From Paucilactobacillus suebicus DSM 5007 = KCTC 3549 (GTDB lineage: Bacteria; Bacillota; Bacilli; Lactobacillales; Lactobacillaceae), in assembly GCF_001434475.1 (NCBI RefSeq), contig NZ_AZGF01000022.1, forward strand, positions 1-37,321: a stretch of 37,321 bases of DNA. The letters run 5' to 3'. A program made the position numbers and the translations under genes. Numbering within the stretch: position 1 is the stretch's first letter; each line of letters starts with the position of its first letter. This document shows, piece after piece, positions 1 through 7,302 of the stretch. The notes beneath the pieces were generated by a model. The model had not been told where the DNA came from, did no database searches, and saw nothing but the letters and a program-made list of their open reading frames with translations.

Positions 1-35
1 ATCTATCAGTACCAAATATTGTAGAACCCATAAAA

Positions 36-66
36 ATATCGCAAGATTACTTGCGGTATTTTTTTT
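36..66 (+). terminator. Rho-independent terminator of an upstream gene
   Basis: A 10-bp stem (36-45 with 50-59, one G-T pair) with a four-base loop is followed by a run of T to 66. The gene it ends lies outside the window. Confidence 0.8.
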
Positions 67-74
67 GTTAAAAA

Positions 75-163
75 CTTGTTACTAAAAAAATAACAGATTA
101 TTGTTGACATACTGTTTAATTCCTGTTACATTATTAATTGCAAGTTATTTAAAAAGTAACAAG
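75..163 (+). promoter_or_regulatory. Promoter and operator-like half-sites before the QorB-like gene
   Basis: The -35 is TTGACA at 104-109 and the -10 is TACATT at 127-132, 17 nt apart. Around it lie copies of TGTTAC or its complement: 77-82, 91-95 (TAACA), 124-129 and 156-160. CTTGTTACT (75-83) and AGTAACAAG (155-163) form a perfect 9-bp inverted repeat flanking the promoter. This suggests a repressor that binds as several dimers. HxlR- or MarR-type regulators often control QorB-like genes, but none is present here, so the identity is inference. Confidence 0.5.
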
Positions 164-181
164 AAAAGGGGATATTTAATA

Positions 182-1036
182 ATGACAAAATATGCAATTA
201 CTGGTGTAACAGGAAAATTTGGTCAAACTGCTATTAAAACATTGTCTCAGCTAAGAAGTAACGACGAAATTGTTGCCTTGGCACGTAATACAGATAAAGC
301 TAAGAATTTAGTTCCTGACGGTATTGAAGTTCGTAAGGGTGACTACACTGACGTTGCCAGTTTAACGGAGTCCCTAAAAGGCGTTGATAAATTGCTTTTC
401 ATTTCATCACAGCCGGGCGGACAGGTGACGCGTGAGCAACAGCATTTAAATGTCGTAAAGGCTGCTGAAAATGCTGGTGTTAAGTTCATCGCATATACAA
501 GCTTTCCACATGCCAATACTTCTACGACACCTCTTGCTGCAGATCATAAGGCAACTGAAGCCGCAATTGAGAAAACTGGTATTAAGCATTCATTTTTACG
601 TAACAATTGGTATTTAGAAAATGAAATTGCCTCAATTAAAGGTGCTCTAGCAGGGGATTCATTTGTTTATTCCGCAGCCGATGGTCGTGCAGGTTGGGCA
701 CTTGAACGTGAATATGCAGAAGCTGCTGCTAAAGTGCTGGTACTGGATTCACCAAAGGACACTTATGAATTTGCTGGTCCTTCAAACACATACGCTGATT
801 TAGCAGAGAATGTTGCACAAGTTAGCGATCATAAGTTTGATGTTTTATCTGTGTCTGATGCAGATTACACCGCCGGATTGGAAAGCAGTGGACTGGATGC
901 TGGAACGGCTGCCTTAGTAACATCATTCCAAACATTAATTCGTGATGGCAATCTTGATGAAAACACCGACGATCTGGTTACTGTGCTTGGCCATGATTTA
1001 GTAACTCTACCGGATGCCATTAAAGAGATTAAATAA
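182..1036 (+). CDS. QorB/YtfG-like NAD(P)H:quinone oxidoreductase (NmrA-type atypical SDR)
   Basis: 284 residues. It resembles E. coli QorB (YtfG), an NAD(P)H-dependent quinone reductase of the NmrA-like atypical short-chain dehydrogenases, throughout its length. The dinucleotide motif GxxGxxG is at residues 8-14, and the stretches KFIAYTSFPHA and LRNNWYLEN match the family. There is no signal peptide or membrane segment, so it is cytosolic. The ATG at 182 is chosen because AAAGGGG at 166-171 lies 10 nt upstream; an earlier in-frame start at 101 lies inside the promoter. It has its own promoter and is monocistronic. Likely role: reduction of quinones or related electrophiles. Family assignment is firm; the substrate is not known. 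Confidence 0.88.
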   Translation: MTKYAITGVTGKFGQTAIKTLSQLRSNDEIVALARNTDKAKNLVPDGIEVRKGDYTDVASLTESLKGVDKLLFISSQPGGQVTREQQHLNVVKAAENAGVKFIAYTSFPHANTSTTPLAADHKATEAAIEKTGIKHSFLRNNWYLENEIASIKGALAGDSFVYSAADGRAGWALEREYAEAAAKVLVLDSPKDTYEFAGPSNTYADLAENVAQVSDHKFDVLSVSDADYTAGLESSGLDAGTAALVTSFQTLIRDGNLDENTDDLVTVLGHDLVTLPDAIKEIK

Positions 1037-1246
1037 ATAGAGTATTAAAGGGGTTCGGCTCCTAAAACATAGGGTTCTCAAAACTAAAATTCTAAATCTG
1101 AATTTTGGCATTGGGGCCTTTTTTGTGTTGAAACATTCATTTAGTATAGAAAAATTGATACTCCAGTGATTCTGGGGCTGAGTATTGATAATCATGGCTT
1201 ATATCCAGACTTTTTTTATTTGATAAAGTTATTCTTGTTCTTCCTA
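1037..1246. other. Non-coding stretch with two hairpins
   Basis: No coding potential seen. A weak hairpin at 1084-1108 (AAAATTC/GAATTTT core) precedes GGGGCCTTTTTT ending at 1124 and probably ends transcription of the oxidoreductase gene. A second hairpin at 1158-1185 (ATACTC/GAGTAT around CCAG/CTGG) has no T run directly after it. Its role is unknown. Confidence 0.35.
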
Positions 1247-1348
1247 ATTGTCACAAGTGACAATCTTTGTGCACATTAATGCGCATTATCTAGCAATATT
1301 GTGTGACAACTATATAATCATAAATATTAAATGACACATATGTGACAA
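1247..1348 (+). promoter_or_regulatory. Promoter with three GTGACAA-type palindromes before the HXXEE genes
   Basis: The -10 is TATAAT at 1313-1318, with a weak -35 (TAGCAA, 1291-1296). Three operator-like palindromes surround it. The first, 1247-1264, has arms ATTGTCAC/GTGACAAT around AA. The second, 1299-1309, is TTGT-GTG-ACAA and sits between -35 and -10. The third, 1332-1347, is a 16-nt dyad with 7 of 8 pairs and touches the leader just before the ribosome binding site. The layout suits repression, plausibly by the TetR protein encoded at 2763, but binding is inference. Confidence 0.55.
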
Positions 1349-1365
1349 GAAAAGAGGACTTTCAA

Positions 1366-2016
1366 ATGAATTTTTTTATTAAATACTGGTATCGGTTTAG
1401 CACAGTTATATTTATTTTGATGGTGATATGGATGATCGTATTTCGACCACAATTTGATAAAACGCAATTACTATTAATTTTCAATCTAATGGCGTTATTC
1501 GAACATCAATTTGAAGAATATCAATTTCCCGGAGGTGCACCGATGATTATCAACCGTGTAGTGTATGACGAAAAACAGCTACCAGATCGGTACCCCGGAA
1601 ACAGTTTATCAATTTGTTTGGTGAATACAAGCGCATGGGTGATTTATCTAATTTCAATTATATTTTCAAATGTTTATTGGCTTGGGTTAGGCGTAATTTT
1701 ATTCAGTCTTTTTCAAATCTTGGGTCATGCATTGGAAATGAATATCAAGTTGCATACTTGGTACAATCCTGGCCTAGCAACAACGTTATTATTATTTTTA
1801 CCACTAGGTTGGTACTTCATCAGTTATTTAACTCGTAATGGTTTAATTAACGGATATGATTGGTTGTTCGCAGTATTAATGCTGCTTGCATGTATTGTTA
1901 TCACGATTGTGTTGCCAGTTCAGAGTTTAAAAAATCGCCAAACTAAGTATCCAATTGACGAATGGCAAGTACGACGTTACAAGCAAGTTATCAATTTTGC
2001 ACAAATTGGTAAGTGA
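1366..2016 (+). CDS. HXXEE-domain membrane protein, first of a tandem pair
   Basis: 216 residues, about six hydrophobic segments. It carries the motif that names the HXXEE family (H47-x-x-E50-E51, followed by a FPGG turn) and a second family hallmark, a GHALEM-like helix followed by YNPG. HXXEE proteins are integral membrane proteins of unknown biochemistry; the conserved His and Glu could bind a metal or act catalytically, but this is not shown. The ATG at 1366 follows AAGAGGA (1352-1358) at 7 nt; a GTG at 1342 lies inside the operator and is less likely. The next gene is a paralogue starting 15 nt after this stop, then a TetR gene, so the three probably form one operon. Confidence 0.8.
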   Translation: MNFFIKYWYRFSTVIFILMVIWMIVFRPQFDKTQLLLIFNLMALFEHQFEEYQFPGGAPMIINRVVYDEKQLPDRYPGNSLSICLVNTSAWVIYLISIIFSNVYWLGLGVILFSLFQILGHALEMNIKLHTWYNPGLATTLLLFLPLGWYFISYLTRNGLINGYDWLFAVLMLLACIVITIVLPVQSLKNRQTKYPIDEWQVRRYKQVINFAQIGK

Positions 2017-2030
2017 GAGGGGCAAAGATA

Positions 2031-2687
2031 ATGAAATATTTTATCCGTCATTGGTATGAAATGGCAGTTTTTGTCGCCGGATTGATAGCAGTGATTATCA
2101 CACTTGGTCACTGGAACTTTTTACAGGTGACGATTCTTGGCAGCTTATTAGTCATTCATCTACACTTTTTTGAAGAAATGGGTTTCCCTGGTGGCTTTCC
2201 GTGGGTAGGTATTAACGTTGAACTTCATATAGATGAACGAGATTCTACAAAATGGGATCTAAACCAATTATCAACTCTATGGGGGAATGAATGGTTTGCT
2301 GGATTAGTCTATGTTGTACCGTTAATTTTCCCTCAATGGCATTGGTTAAGTTTATCAGCGGTCATTTTTGCATTTGCTGAACTAGCAATGCACCTCATTT
2401 ATTTTCCTCTTTCAATTAAAAAAATTTATAATCCTGGTTTTTTAACTGCCGTTTTTGGTTTAACACCAATTAGTATTAATTACATTGTTAGGACACCTAT
2501 GACGAGTACTTATCATGGTATTGATTGGTTGCTTGTTATCGTGTGGATCATATTTAATTACTGGATGGCGTTTCGCGGCCCTGTATACAAAAAGTTTGGT
2601 TCAATGAAACAATATTCATTTACGGATGAAGAGGTTAGTCGGGCGATGCCTTACATGAAGAAAGTTAAGGAAAATCATGCTGACTGA
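2031..2687 (+). CDS. HXXEE-domain membrane protein, second of a tandem pair
   Basis: 218 residues, multiple membrane segments. It is a diverged paralogue of the preceding gene: both begin with a short FI(K/R)xWY segment, both have H-x-x-E-E (here H45 to E49) followed by a FPGG turn, and both have a later membrane helix ending in YNPG. The ATG at 2031 is preceded by AGAGGGG (2016-2022) at 8-9 nt, so the binding site overlaps the stop of the first gene and suggests translational coupling. Two different copies side by side could form a heteromer or handle related substrates. Function unknown. Confidence 0.8.
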   Translation: MKYFIRHWYEMAVFVAGLIAVIITLGHWNFLQVTILGSLLVIHLHFFEEMGFPGGFPWVGINVELHIDERDSTKWDLNQLSTLWGNEWFAGLVYVVPLIFPQWHWLSLSAVIFAFAELAMHLIYFPLSIKKIYNPGFLTAVFGLTPISINYIVRTPMTSTYHGIDWLLVIVWIIFNYWMAFRGPVYKKFGSMKQYSFTDEEVSRAMPYMKKVKENHAD

Positions 2688-2762
2688 TTTATCGCATAAT
2701 GTGTATACATTTGAGACAGTTAGTCCTATGATGTGATTAATTAGAAGGGGCTGAAGCTCATC

Positions 2763-3299
2763 ATGAATGGTGAAAAGAGAATTCGCATTCGTCAGGTTAA
2801 TGAGACTAGGAAGACGATTGTCGAAGCTTTGTTGCAATTATTAGAGAAAAATAAATTAAGCGAGCTGACAATCGAGCAAGTTACTAGACGTGCCGGTTAT
2901 GCACGGAGGACATTTTATCGTCATTTTGATAGTCTAGATGATGTGTTAACTTATGAAATCGACCGTAACACAAAAACGATGTTTGAAACTATTAGTGCAA
3001 TAGAACAACTTAAATTTGAGACGATGGTGGAAGTGTTTTTTTATTTTTGGCAGGCCCATCAAGACTTATTATCAATCTTAAACAGCAATCATCGATTGTA
3101 CCTGATTGAAAATTCATGGTTAATGAATCTAGACAAGAGTCCACTGAGCCATGATGATCTGAAGACCGATAGATATGCACAAAATTTTGGACTTGGTGGA
3201 ATGTATTTTATGATGATGCACTGGGTCAATGGCGGCTTCACAGAGTCGCCGTCTGAGATGAAATTGGTGGCGGAGAGGATTAGGAGACACTTGATATAA
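2763..3299 (+). CDS. TetR-family regulator of the HXXEE operon
   Basis: 178 residues. The N-terminal TetR helix-turn-helix is clear at about residues 13-60: a first helix (RKTIVEALLQLL), LTIEQVTRRAGY and the recognition helix RRTFYRHF. The C-terminal half, with helical ligand-domain segments such as GGMYFMMMHWVNGG, resembles the TetR C-terminal domain common in lactobacilli. The ATG at 2763 has AAGGGG at 2745-2750, 12 nt upstream, rather far but the only good site. It lies 75 nt after the second HXXEE gene in the same direction. By position it probably represses the promoter at 1247-1348. The ligand is unknown. Confidence 0.85.
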   Translation: MNGEKRIRIRQVNETRKTIVEALLQLLEKNKLSELTIEQVTRRAGYARRTFYRHFDSLDDVLTYEIDRNTKTMFETISAIEQLKFETMVEVFFYFWQAHQDLLSILNSNHRLYLIENSWLMNLDKSPLSHDDLKTDRYAQNFGLGGMYFMMMHWVNGGFTESPSEMKLVAERIRRHLI

Positions 3300-3309
3300 G
3301 GGTGGGAAG

Positions 3310-3405
3310 AAAGGTCGTTTAGATGCCAGAATGTAAGGGATGAATCATGATATTCTGGTCTTGAATATTATGATTCATCCCTTACATGGCAGGCGTCTGA
3401 CCTTT
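3310..3405 (+). repeat. Long imperfect hairpin downstream of tetR
   Basis: A 25-nt arm (3331-3355) pairs with 3363-3387 with a single non-Watson-Crick position, a G-T pair when read on the plus strand. Outside it, AGATGCC (3321-3327) pairs with GGCGTCT (3392-3398), again with one G-T pair, and AAAGGTC (3310-3316) with GACCTTT (3399-3405). No strong T run follows. Both wobbles are G-U only in plus-strand RNA, which suggests it acts as RNA. Confidence 0.7.
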
Positions 3406-3426
3406 ATTTCCACGTTTCAAAAAAAG

Positions 3427-3468
3427 GAACCAAAGAAAACTAATAAATTTTCTTTGATTCTTTTTTTG
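3427..3468. terminator. Bidirectional terminator between convergent genes
   Basis: AAAGAAAA (3432-3439) pairs with TTTTCTTT (3448-3455), extended outward to 3427 and 3460 with one mismatch. A run of T follows on the plus side (3461-3467) and a run of A precedes it (3421-3425). It can end the tetR transcript and the aminotransferase transcript, whose stop is at 3472. Confidence 0.8.
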
Positions 3469-3471
3469 TCG

Positions 3472-4668
3472 TTATTTAGGTTTATTTTCATTAATATAAG
3501 CTGTCAGACGTTTCATTGCTTCTTGTAAAGTTTCCATCGAAGCGGCATAACTGACACGAATGTAATGTTCACCGCCTGGACCGAATCCACTACCAGCAAT
3601 CAGTGCAAGTTTGTTCTTCCGTACTAAGTCATAACAAAAATCGTTGTCATCTTGGATATATCCGGACGGAATTTTTGCGAAGACGTAGAACGCACCTGAC
3701 GGGTTGGCAATCTTAAATCCAAGTCCACGCATGATTTCCACTACGAAGTCACGTCGTTTAATATATTCGGCCTTCATTTTCAGTGTGTCTTGACGACCTT
3801 CTTCAGTTGATAGTGCCTCAGCAGCGGCAGCCATTTCCGGGTTTGATGCTGATGTTACATTGAATGCATGAGCTAAGCTAACACGTTTCATTAAATCAGC
3901 TGGCCCCGCAATTAAACCAATTCTCCAACCGGTCATTGCATGAGATTTTGAGACACCGTTAATCAGAATTGTCTGTTCGGGTAGCTCTCCAGCAAATGAG
4001 GCGTGTTTTGCACCATATGTTAGTTCAGAATATATTTCATCTGAAATAACAATTAAATTAGTTTTGCGTACAACATCAGCAATTGCTTTAACTTGCTCAG
4101 CATTATAAGTTACACCAGTTGGATTTGATGGGAAGTTGAGCAAGATTACTTTTACCTTGGGTCCATTATCATCAATTGCTTTTTGTAACTGTTCAGGAGT
4201 CAGTACAAAACCGGTGCTTTCAGTATTGATGTAGACCGGTTCTGCACCATTAATTCGGACAAGTTGGTCATAGAGTGAGAATGTTGGGCTTGGCATGAGG
4301 ATCTTGTCACCAGGATTAAGAATGGTATCCAGTGCACTGTGTAGGCCCTCAGTTGCACCAACAGTGATTGCAATTTCAGTATCTGGATTGTAATCAAGGT
4401 TGTAACGATCTTTCAAGAATCCGGCGGCCGCTTTACGAACATAAGGCCATCCATTTGAAGGACCATAATGTGATTCATTGTCTTTAATTGCATCGATTGC
4501 AGCCTGTTTAACGTGTTCGGGGACGTTAAAATCAGGTTCTCCCAACGAGAGTTTAATGACACCTTCAATTTTGCTGGCTTCAGCGTCAAAAATTCTAATT
4601 GGATTAGGCTTTAACCCATCATAAGTATGCTTGAGATCCTTTAACAGACCTGGTTTGGTATTTGGCAA
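3472..4668 (-). CDS. PLP-dependent class I aminotransferase
   Basis: 398 residues, full length for fold-type I aminotransferases. Family residues are present: SNPTG at 181-185 (N182), D210 and Y213 in ISDEIY, the Schiff-base lysine K241 in VSKSHAMTGWRIG, and the late arginine in HYIRVSYA. It transfers an amino group between an amino acid and a 2-oxo acid with pyridoxal phosphate in the cytosol. Among lactobacillar homologues it could be the aspartate, aromatic or N-acetyl-LL-diaminopimelate (PatA-like) type; sequence alone does not decide. The start is a TTG at 4668, supported by AAGAAGGA 7 nt upstream and no nearby ATG. It has its own promoter (4732-4760). Confidence 0.88.
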   Translation of the reverse strand: MPNTKPGLLKDLKHTYDGLKPNPIRIFDAEASKIEGVIKLSLGEPDFNVPEHVKQAAIDAIKDNESHYGPSNGWPYVRKAAAGFLKDRYNLDYNPDTEIAITVGATEGLHSALDTILNPGDKILMPSPTFSLYDQLVRINGAEPVYINTESTGFVLTPEQLQKAIDDNGPKVKVILLNFPSNPTGVTYNAEQVKAIADVVRKTNLIVISDEIYSELTYGAKHASFAGELPEQTILINGVSKSHAMTGWRIGLIAGPADLMKRVSLAHAFNVTSASNPEMAAAAEALSTEEGRQDTLKMKAEYIKRRDFVVEIMRGLGFKIANPSGAFYVFAKIPSGYIQDDNDFCYDLVRKNKLALIAGSGFGPGGEHYIRVSYAASMETLQEAMKRLTAYINENKPK

Positions 4669-4731
4669 GTGAAAATCCTTCTTTCTGTTTGCTAACTAAC
4701 TTTGTATATGCGTTTAGAAGCGCTTAACACC

Positions 4732-4760
4732 AGTATAAACATCAGTGCTAAGGTTTGAAA
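4732..4760 (-). promoter_or_regulatory. Promoter of the aminotransferase gene
   Basis: Read on the minus strand, TTTCAA (4755-4760) and TATACT (4732-4737) are 17 nt apart. The -10 is good and the -35 weak. Confidence 0.42.
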
Positions 4761-4792
4761 CATAAAATTTGAATATTATTAGAAGATATTTA

Positions 4793-5404
4793 CTATCGGA
4801 TTTTTGGATCTATTTGACGATCTTTAAAATAGTAATTTCTATCATGCTCATTAATTTCTCTCATCACTTTACATGGATCGCCAACTGCTACTACATTGTC
4901 AGGCAGATTATGTGTGACAATACTGCCAGCTCCAATAACAACGTTGTTACCAATGGTAATTCCTGGTAGCACCGTCACACTAGCACCAAACCAGCAATTT
5001 TTTCCAATATGAATTGGCATATTGTACTGGTATCCCTTAACGCGAATTTTTGGATTAATTGGGTGGCCCGCGGTTGCTAGGGTAACGTTCGGACCAAACA
5101 TAGTGTTATCACCAACATAGATATGTGTATCATCAACCATCGTTAAGTTTGAGTTAGCGTAAACATTTTTGCCAAAGTGAACAAAGTGACCACCAAAATT
5201 GGCTCTCAAGGGTGGCTCAATATAAGAACCGTCGCCATATTCAGCAAACATTTTCTTTAACATTACCGACCGCTGATCGGCATTAATCGGCGCAATTTGG
5301 TTAAATTCATATAATTGCTGCTGACATTTTACTTGAATTTGCATGATTTCTGGATCGTCAGGAAGATATAGTTCACCGTCGTGCATCTTATTAATTTCGC
5401 TCAT
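4793..5404 (-). CDS. Maltose/galactoside O-acetyltransferase family enzyme
   Basis: 203 residues, the usual length for Maa/LacA-type sugar acetyltransferases, which move acetyl from acetyl-CoA to a sugar hydroxyl. The N-terminal helical cap (about residues 6-56) is followed by a left-handed beta-helix of hexapeptide repeats, clear in IGKNCWFGASVTVLPGITIG and NNVVIGAGSIV. The catalytic His is H114 in TAGHP, at the expected place (LacA H115). The ATG at 5404 has AAAGGGAG about 8 nt upstream; a further upstream in-frame start has no such site. It follows the DHA2 exporter gene by 76 nt on the same strand and may be co-transcribed. Acceptor sugar unknown. Confidence 0.88.
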   Translation of the reverse strand: MSEINKMHDGELYLPDDPEIMQIQVKCQQQLYEFNQIAPINADQRSVMLKKMFAEYGDGSYIEPPLRANFGGHFVHFGKNVYANSNLTMVDDTHIYVGDNTMFGPNVTLATAGHPINPKIRVKGYQYNMPIHIGKNCWFGASVTVLPGITIGNNVVIGAGSIVTHNLPDNVVAVGDPCKVMREINEHDRNYYFKDRQIDPKIR

Positions 5405-5480
5405 TTTCAACGCTCCCTTTGTGTTCAATATATTTATCTTGATACATTGATGTTACCATTTGTAGACGCCAGTTTTGTTT

Positions 5481-6887
5481 TTAATCGGTATTTTTTAGTG
5501 TAAATGACAAAATGAAACCAAAAATTGACATAATGATGGCGACTATAAATGCCATATGATAACCGTTATTGAGAGAAATTAGGTTGGTGGAACCATTTGA
5601 TTTGGTCACAGTGAATAGCGATACAATCATCATTAAGATGGCAGTACCAAGAGATCCTGCAACTTGACGAACAGTTGATGATGCCGCGTTACCGTAGATT
5701 GCCAGATTTTCTTTCAGTGAATTAATACCAGCAGTGTATGTTGGCATCATGACAAATGATATTCCCACAATTCTAATTGCATAGATTACTGAAACCAGTG
5801 CTAAGTTTGTGTTCAATCCAAACGAAAGCATGGGAATGGTACCAATGATTAAAATTAAGTACCCAATTAGTGATAGGTTTTTGATGCCGTACTTGTCGTA
5901 CAAATTACCAGTGAGGGGATTTAATATTCCCATGATAATTGCTCCAGGTAGCATGACCAAACCAGAAACCAATGCTGATTTACCTAATACGTTTTGGATA
6001 TATAAAGGCATAATCAGCTCAACACCAAGCAGCGCGATGTTGCTTAAAGCACTAAGAATCGTCGTTATCGTAAATGTTTTCGTTTTAAAAATCCTTAATT
6101 CAATTAATGGGTTACTGGTTGTTAGTTGACGCTTGCCGAAGATGATGAGGAGGACAATGCCAAAGATGATAGAAACAATGGTAGTCATGTTTACTGTGCC
6201 AGTATTACCAATATTTGAGAATCCGTACAATAATGCGCCGAAGCCTAAGGTAGAGTACACAAGTGAACGTGAATCAACAGTGATATTCTCAGGTTGATTG
6301 ATATGTTTAACGAAAATCATAGCTAATACCATAAACAAAATGGTGATCGGAATTAGAACTCCAAATAGATCACGCCAGCCAAGATTGTCGATGATAAATC
6401 CTGATAGTGTGGGGCCAACGGCAGGCGCAAATGTCACGACGATGCCAGTGACACCCATTGCAGCTCCACGTTTTTCTGCGGGATAAATTGATAATGTGAC
6501 GTTTTGAATCAGTGGCATCAATGAGCCTGCAGCAATTGCTTGAATTAGTCTGCCAGATAATAATACAGAGAAGTTTGGTGAAAGGTAGGCGATAATTGAT
6601 CCAAACAAGAAAATGGATAGAAGGACCATATATGTTTTTTTTACGTCAAATCTTTTGAAAATCCAAGCGGAAATTGGAATCATTAATCCCGCAACCATCA
6701 AGTATCCTGTGCTCAACCACTGAACAGTTGATTCTGAAATTGAAAATGATTTCATGATAGAAGGGAGTGCATTATTTAAAAATGTTTCTGTCAGCAGAGA
6801 GAGGAACGATCCCAATAACATTACTATCACCATTAAGGTGCGATTGTATTTTCTTCCCCGAATATCAATTGCTTGTTTATTATTCAT
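5481..6887 (-). CDS. DHA2-type MFS multidrug exporter (EmrB/QacA/LmrB-like)
   Basis: 468 residues with about 14 predicted membrane helices, which fits the drug:H+ antiporter 2 family rather than 12-helix exporters. The antiporter motif C region (VTFAPAVGPTLSGFIID) is in helix 5, and helix 1 has the typical LGSFLSLLTETFLNNALPS segment. It probably exports drugs or toxic lipophiles using the proton gradient. The ATG at 6887 is preceded by AAGGAGGA at about 7 nt. Its promoter (7003-7031) overlaps a 14-bp palindrome, so a repressor is likely, but no regulator gene adjoins it. The acetyltransferase gene follows downstream. Confidence 0.88.
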   Translation of the reverse strand: MNNKQAIDIRGRKYNRTLMVIVMLLGSFLSLLTETFLNNALPSIMKSFSISESTVQWLSTGYLMVAGLMIPISAWIFKRFDVKKTYMVLLSIFLFGSIIAYLSPNFSVLLSGRLIQAIAAGSLMPLIQNVTLSIYPAEKRGAAMGVTGIVVTFAPAVGPTLSGFIIDNLGWRDLFGVLIPITILFMVLAMIFVKHINQPENITVDSRSLVYSTLGFGALLYGFSNIGNTGTVNMTTIVSIIFGIVLLIIFGKRQLTTSNPLIELRIFKTKTFTITTILSALSNIALLGVELIMPLYIQNVLGKSALVSGLVMLPGAIIMGILNPLTGNLYDKYGIKNLSLIGYLILIIGTIPMLSFGLNTNLALVSVIYAIRIVGISFVMMPTYTAGINSLKENLAIYGNAASSTVRQVAGSLGTAILMMIVSLFTVTKSNGSTNLISLNNGYHMAFIVAIIMSIFGFILSFTLKNTD

Positions 6888-6999
6888 TGATGTTCCTCCT
6901 TCATATATAGCAGGATACATTTGATATCATATGTTGATAGATTTAACATTAAATTCTTGTGCCATAAAAACCGTTTGAAATCTTTTTATATTTAATATA

Positions 7000-7031
7000 T
7001 GTAGTATGCTACACAAAATTAAAGTTGTCAA
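7000..7031 (-). promoter_or_regulatory. Promoter with overlapping operator for the DHA2 exporter
   Basis: On the minus strand the -35 is a perfect TTGACA (7026-7031) and the -10 is CATACT (7003-7008), 17 nt apart. A palindrome TGTAG-TATG-CTACA (7000-7013) covers the -10, so a bound protein would block RNA polymerase. A run of T in the transcript begins about 100 nt before the gene. No candidate repressor gene is adjacent. Confidence 0.65.
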
Positions 7032-7044
7032 TTTTTTTGCAAAG

Positions 7045-7075
7045 AAAAAACTCGCGTTCAATTAAGAACACGAGT
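7045..7075 (-). terminator. Terminator at the 3' end of the small RNA candidate
   Basis: On the minus strand ACTCGTGTTC and GAACGCGAGT form a 10-bp stem (7066-7075 with 7050-7059, one G-U pair) with loop TTAATT, followed by six T. It lies 14 nt before the -35 of the exporter promoter and insulates that promoter from upstream transcription. Confidence 0.85.
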
Positions 7076-7254
7076 AAAAATAGTAGGGTTGCCGCTACTG
7101 ATGATCGCTAGAATTTAATGACGTAGGAGGATACTAACATAGTAGTTCGGTATCAGCAACGGCTTTAAAGGGATTCATGATAGTGATACTTAATCATGAT
7201 AAAAGAGAGGAAACTTTGGATCACATCAGGATTAGGGAAGAATCCTAATGCTTG
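7045..7254 (-). ncRNA. Candidate structured small RNA, about 210 nt
   Basis: On the minus strand a promoter (TTGCAT 7284-7289, TATACT 7261-7266, 17 nt apart) predicts a start near 7254. The transcript would end at the strong terminator at 7045-7075. Between them is a 12-bp helix (7152-7163 with 7091-7102) whose two non-Watson-Crick positions are both G-U pairs in minus-strand RNA and A-C mismatches on the plus strand, as expected if the RNA is what is selected. Its 49-nt loop holds CCUCC (7126-7130), complementary to the Shine-Dalgarno core, a feature of several Gram-positive trans-acting small RNAs. A 5' hairpin around 7227-7250 can pair in two ways (ATTAGG/CCTAAT or AGGATT/AATCCT). No protein is encoded convincingly. 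I do not recognise the family; function is inference. Confidence 0.55.
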
Positions 7255-7260
7255 ATTGAA

Positions 7261-7289
7261 AGTATAGCTAGCAACACAAGCAAATGCAA
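7261..7289 (-). promoter_or_regulatory. Promoter of the small RNA candidate
   Basis: Minus strand: TTGCAT (7284-7289), 17-nt spacer, TATACT (7261-7266). Confidence 0.5.
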
Positions 7290-7302
7290 GTAACTTATAC
7301 AA

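Noticed and set aside
4715-4725. AAGCGCTT before the aminotransferase gene as a catabolite-response element
   Set aside because: The core palindrome is present, but three or more positions of the cre consensus do not match on either strand.
7076-7254. T-box or other riboswitch controlling the DHA2 exporter
   Set aside because: The exporter has its own promoter downstream of the terminator, and no T-box sequence or known riboswitch core is seen.
7165-7302. 45-codon minus-strand frame starting at TTG with a hydrophobic beginning
   Set aside because: It overlaps the small RNA promoter, has no proper ribosome binding site and ends inside the RNA candidate; the RNA explanation fits the structure and terminator better.
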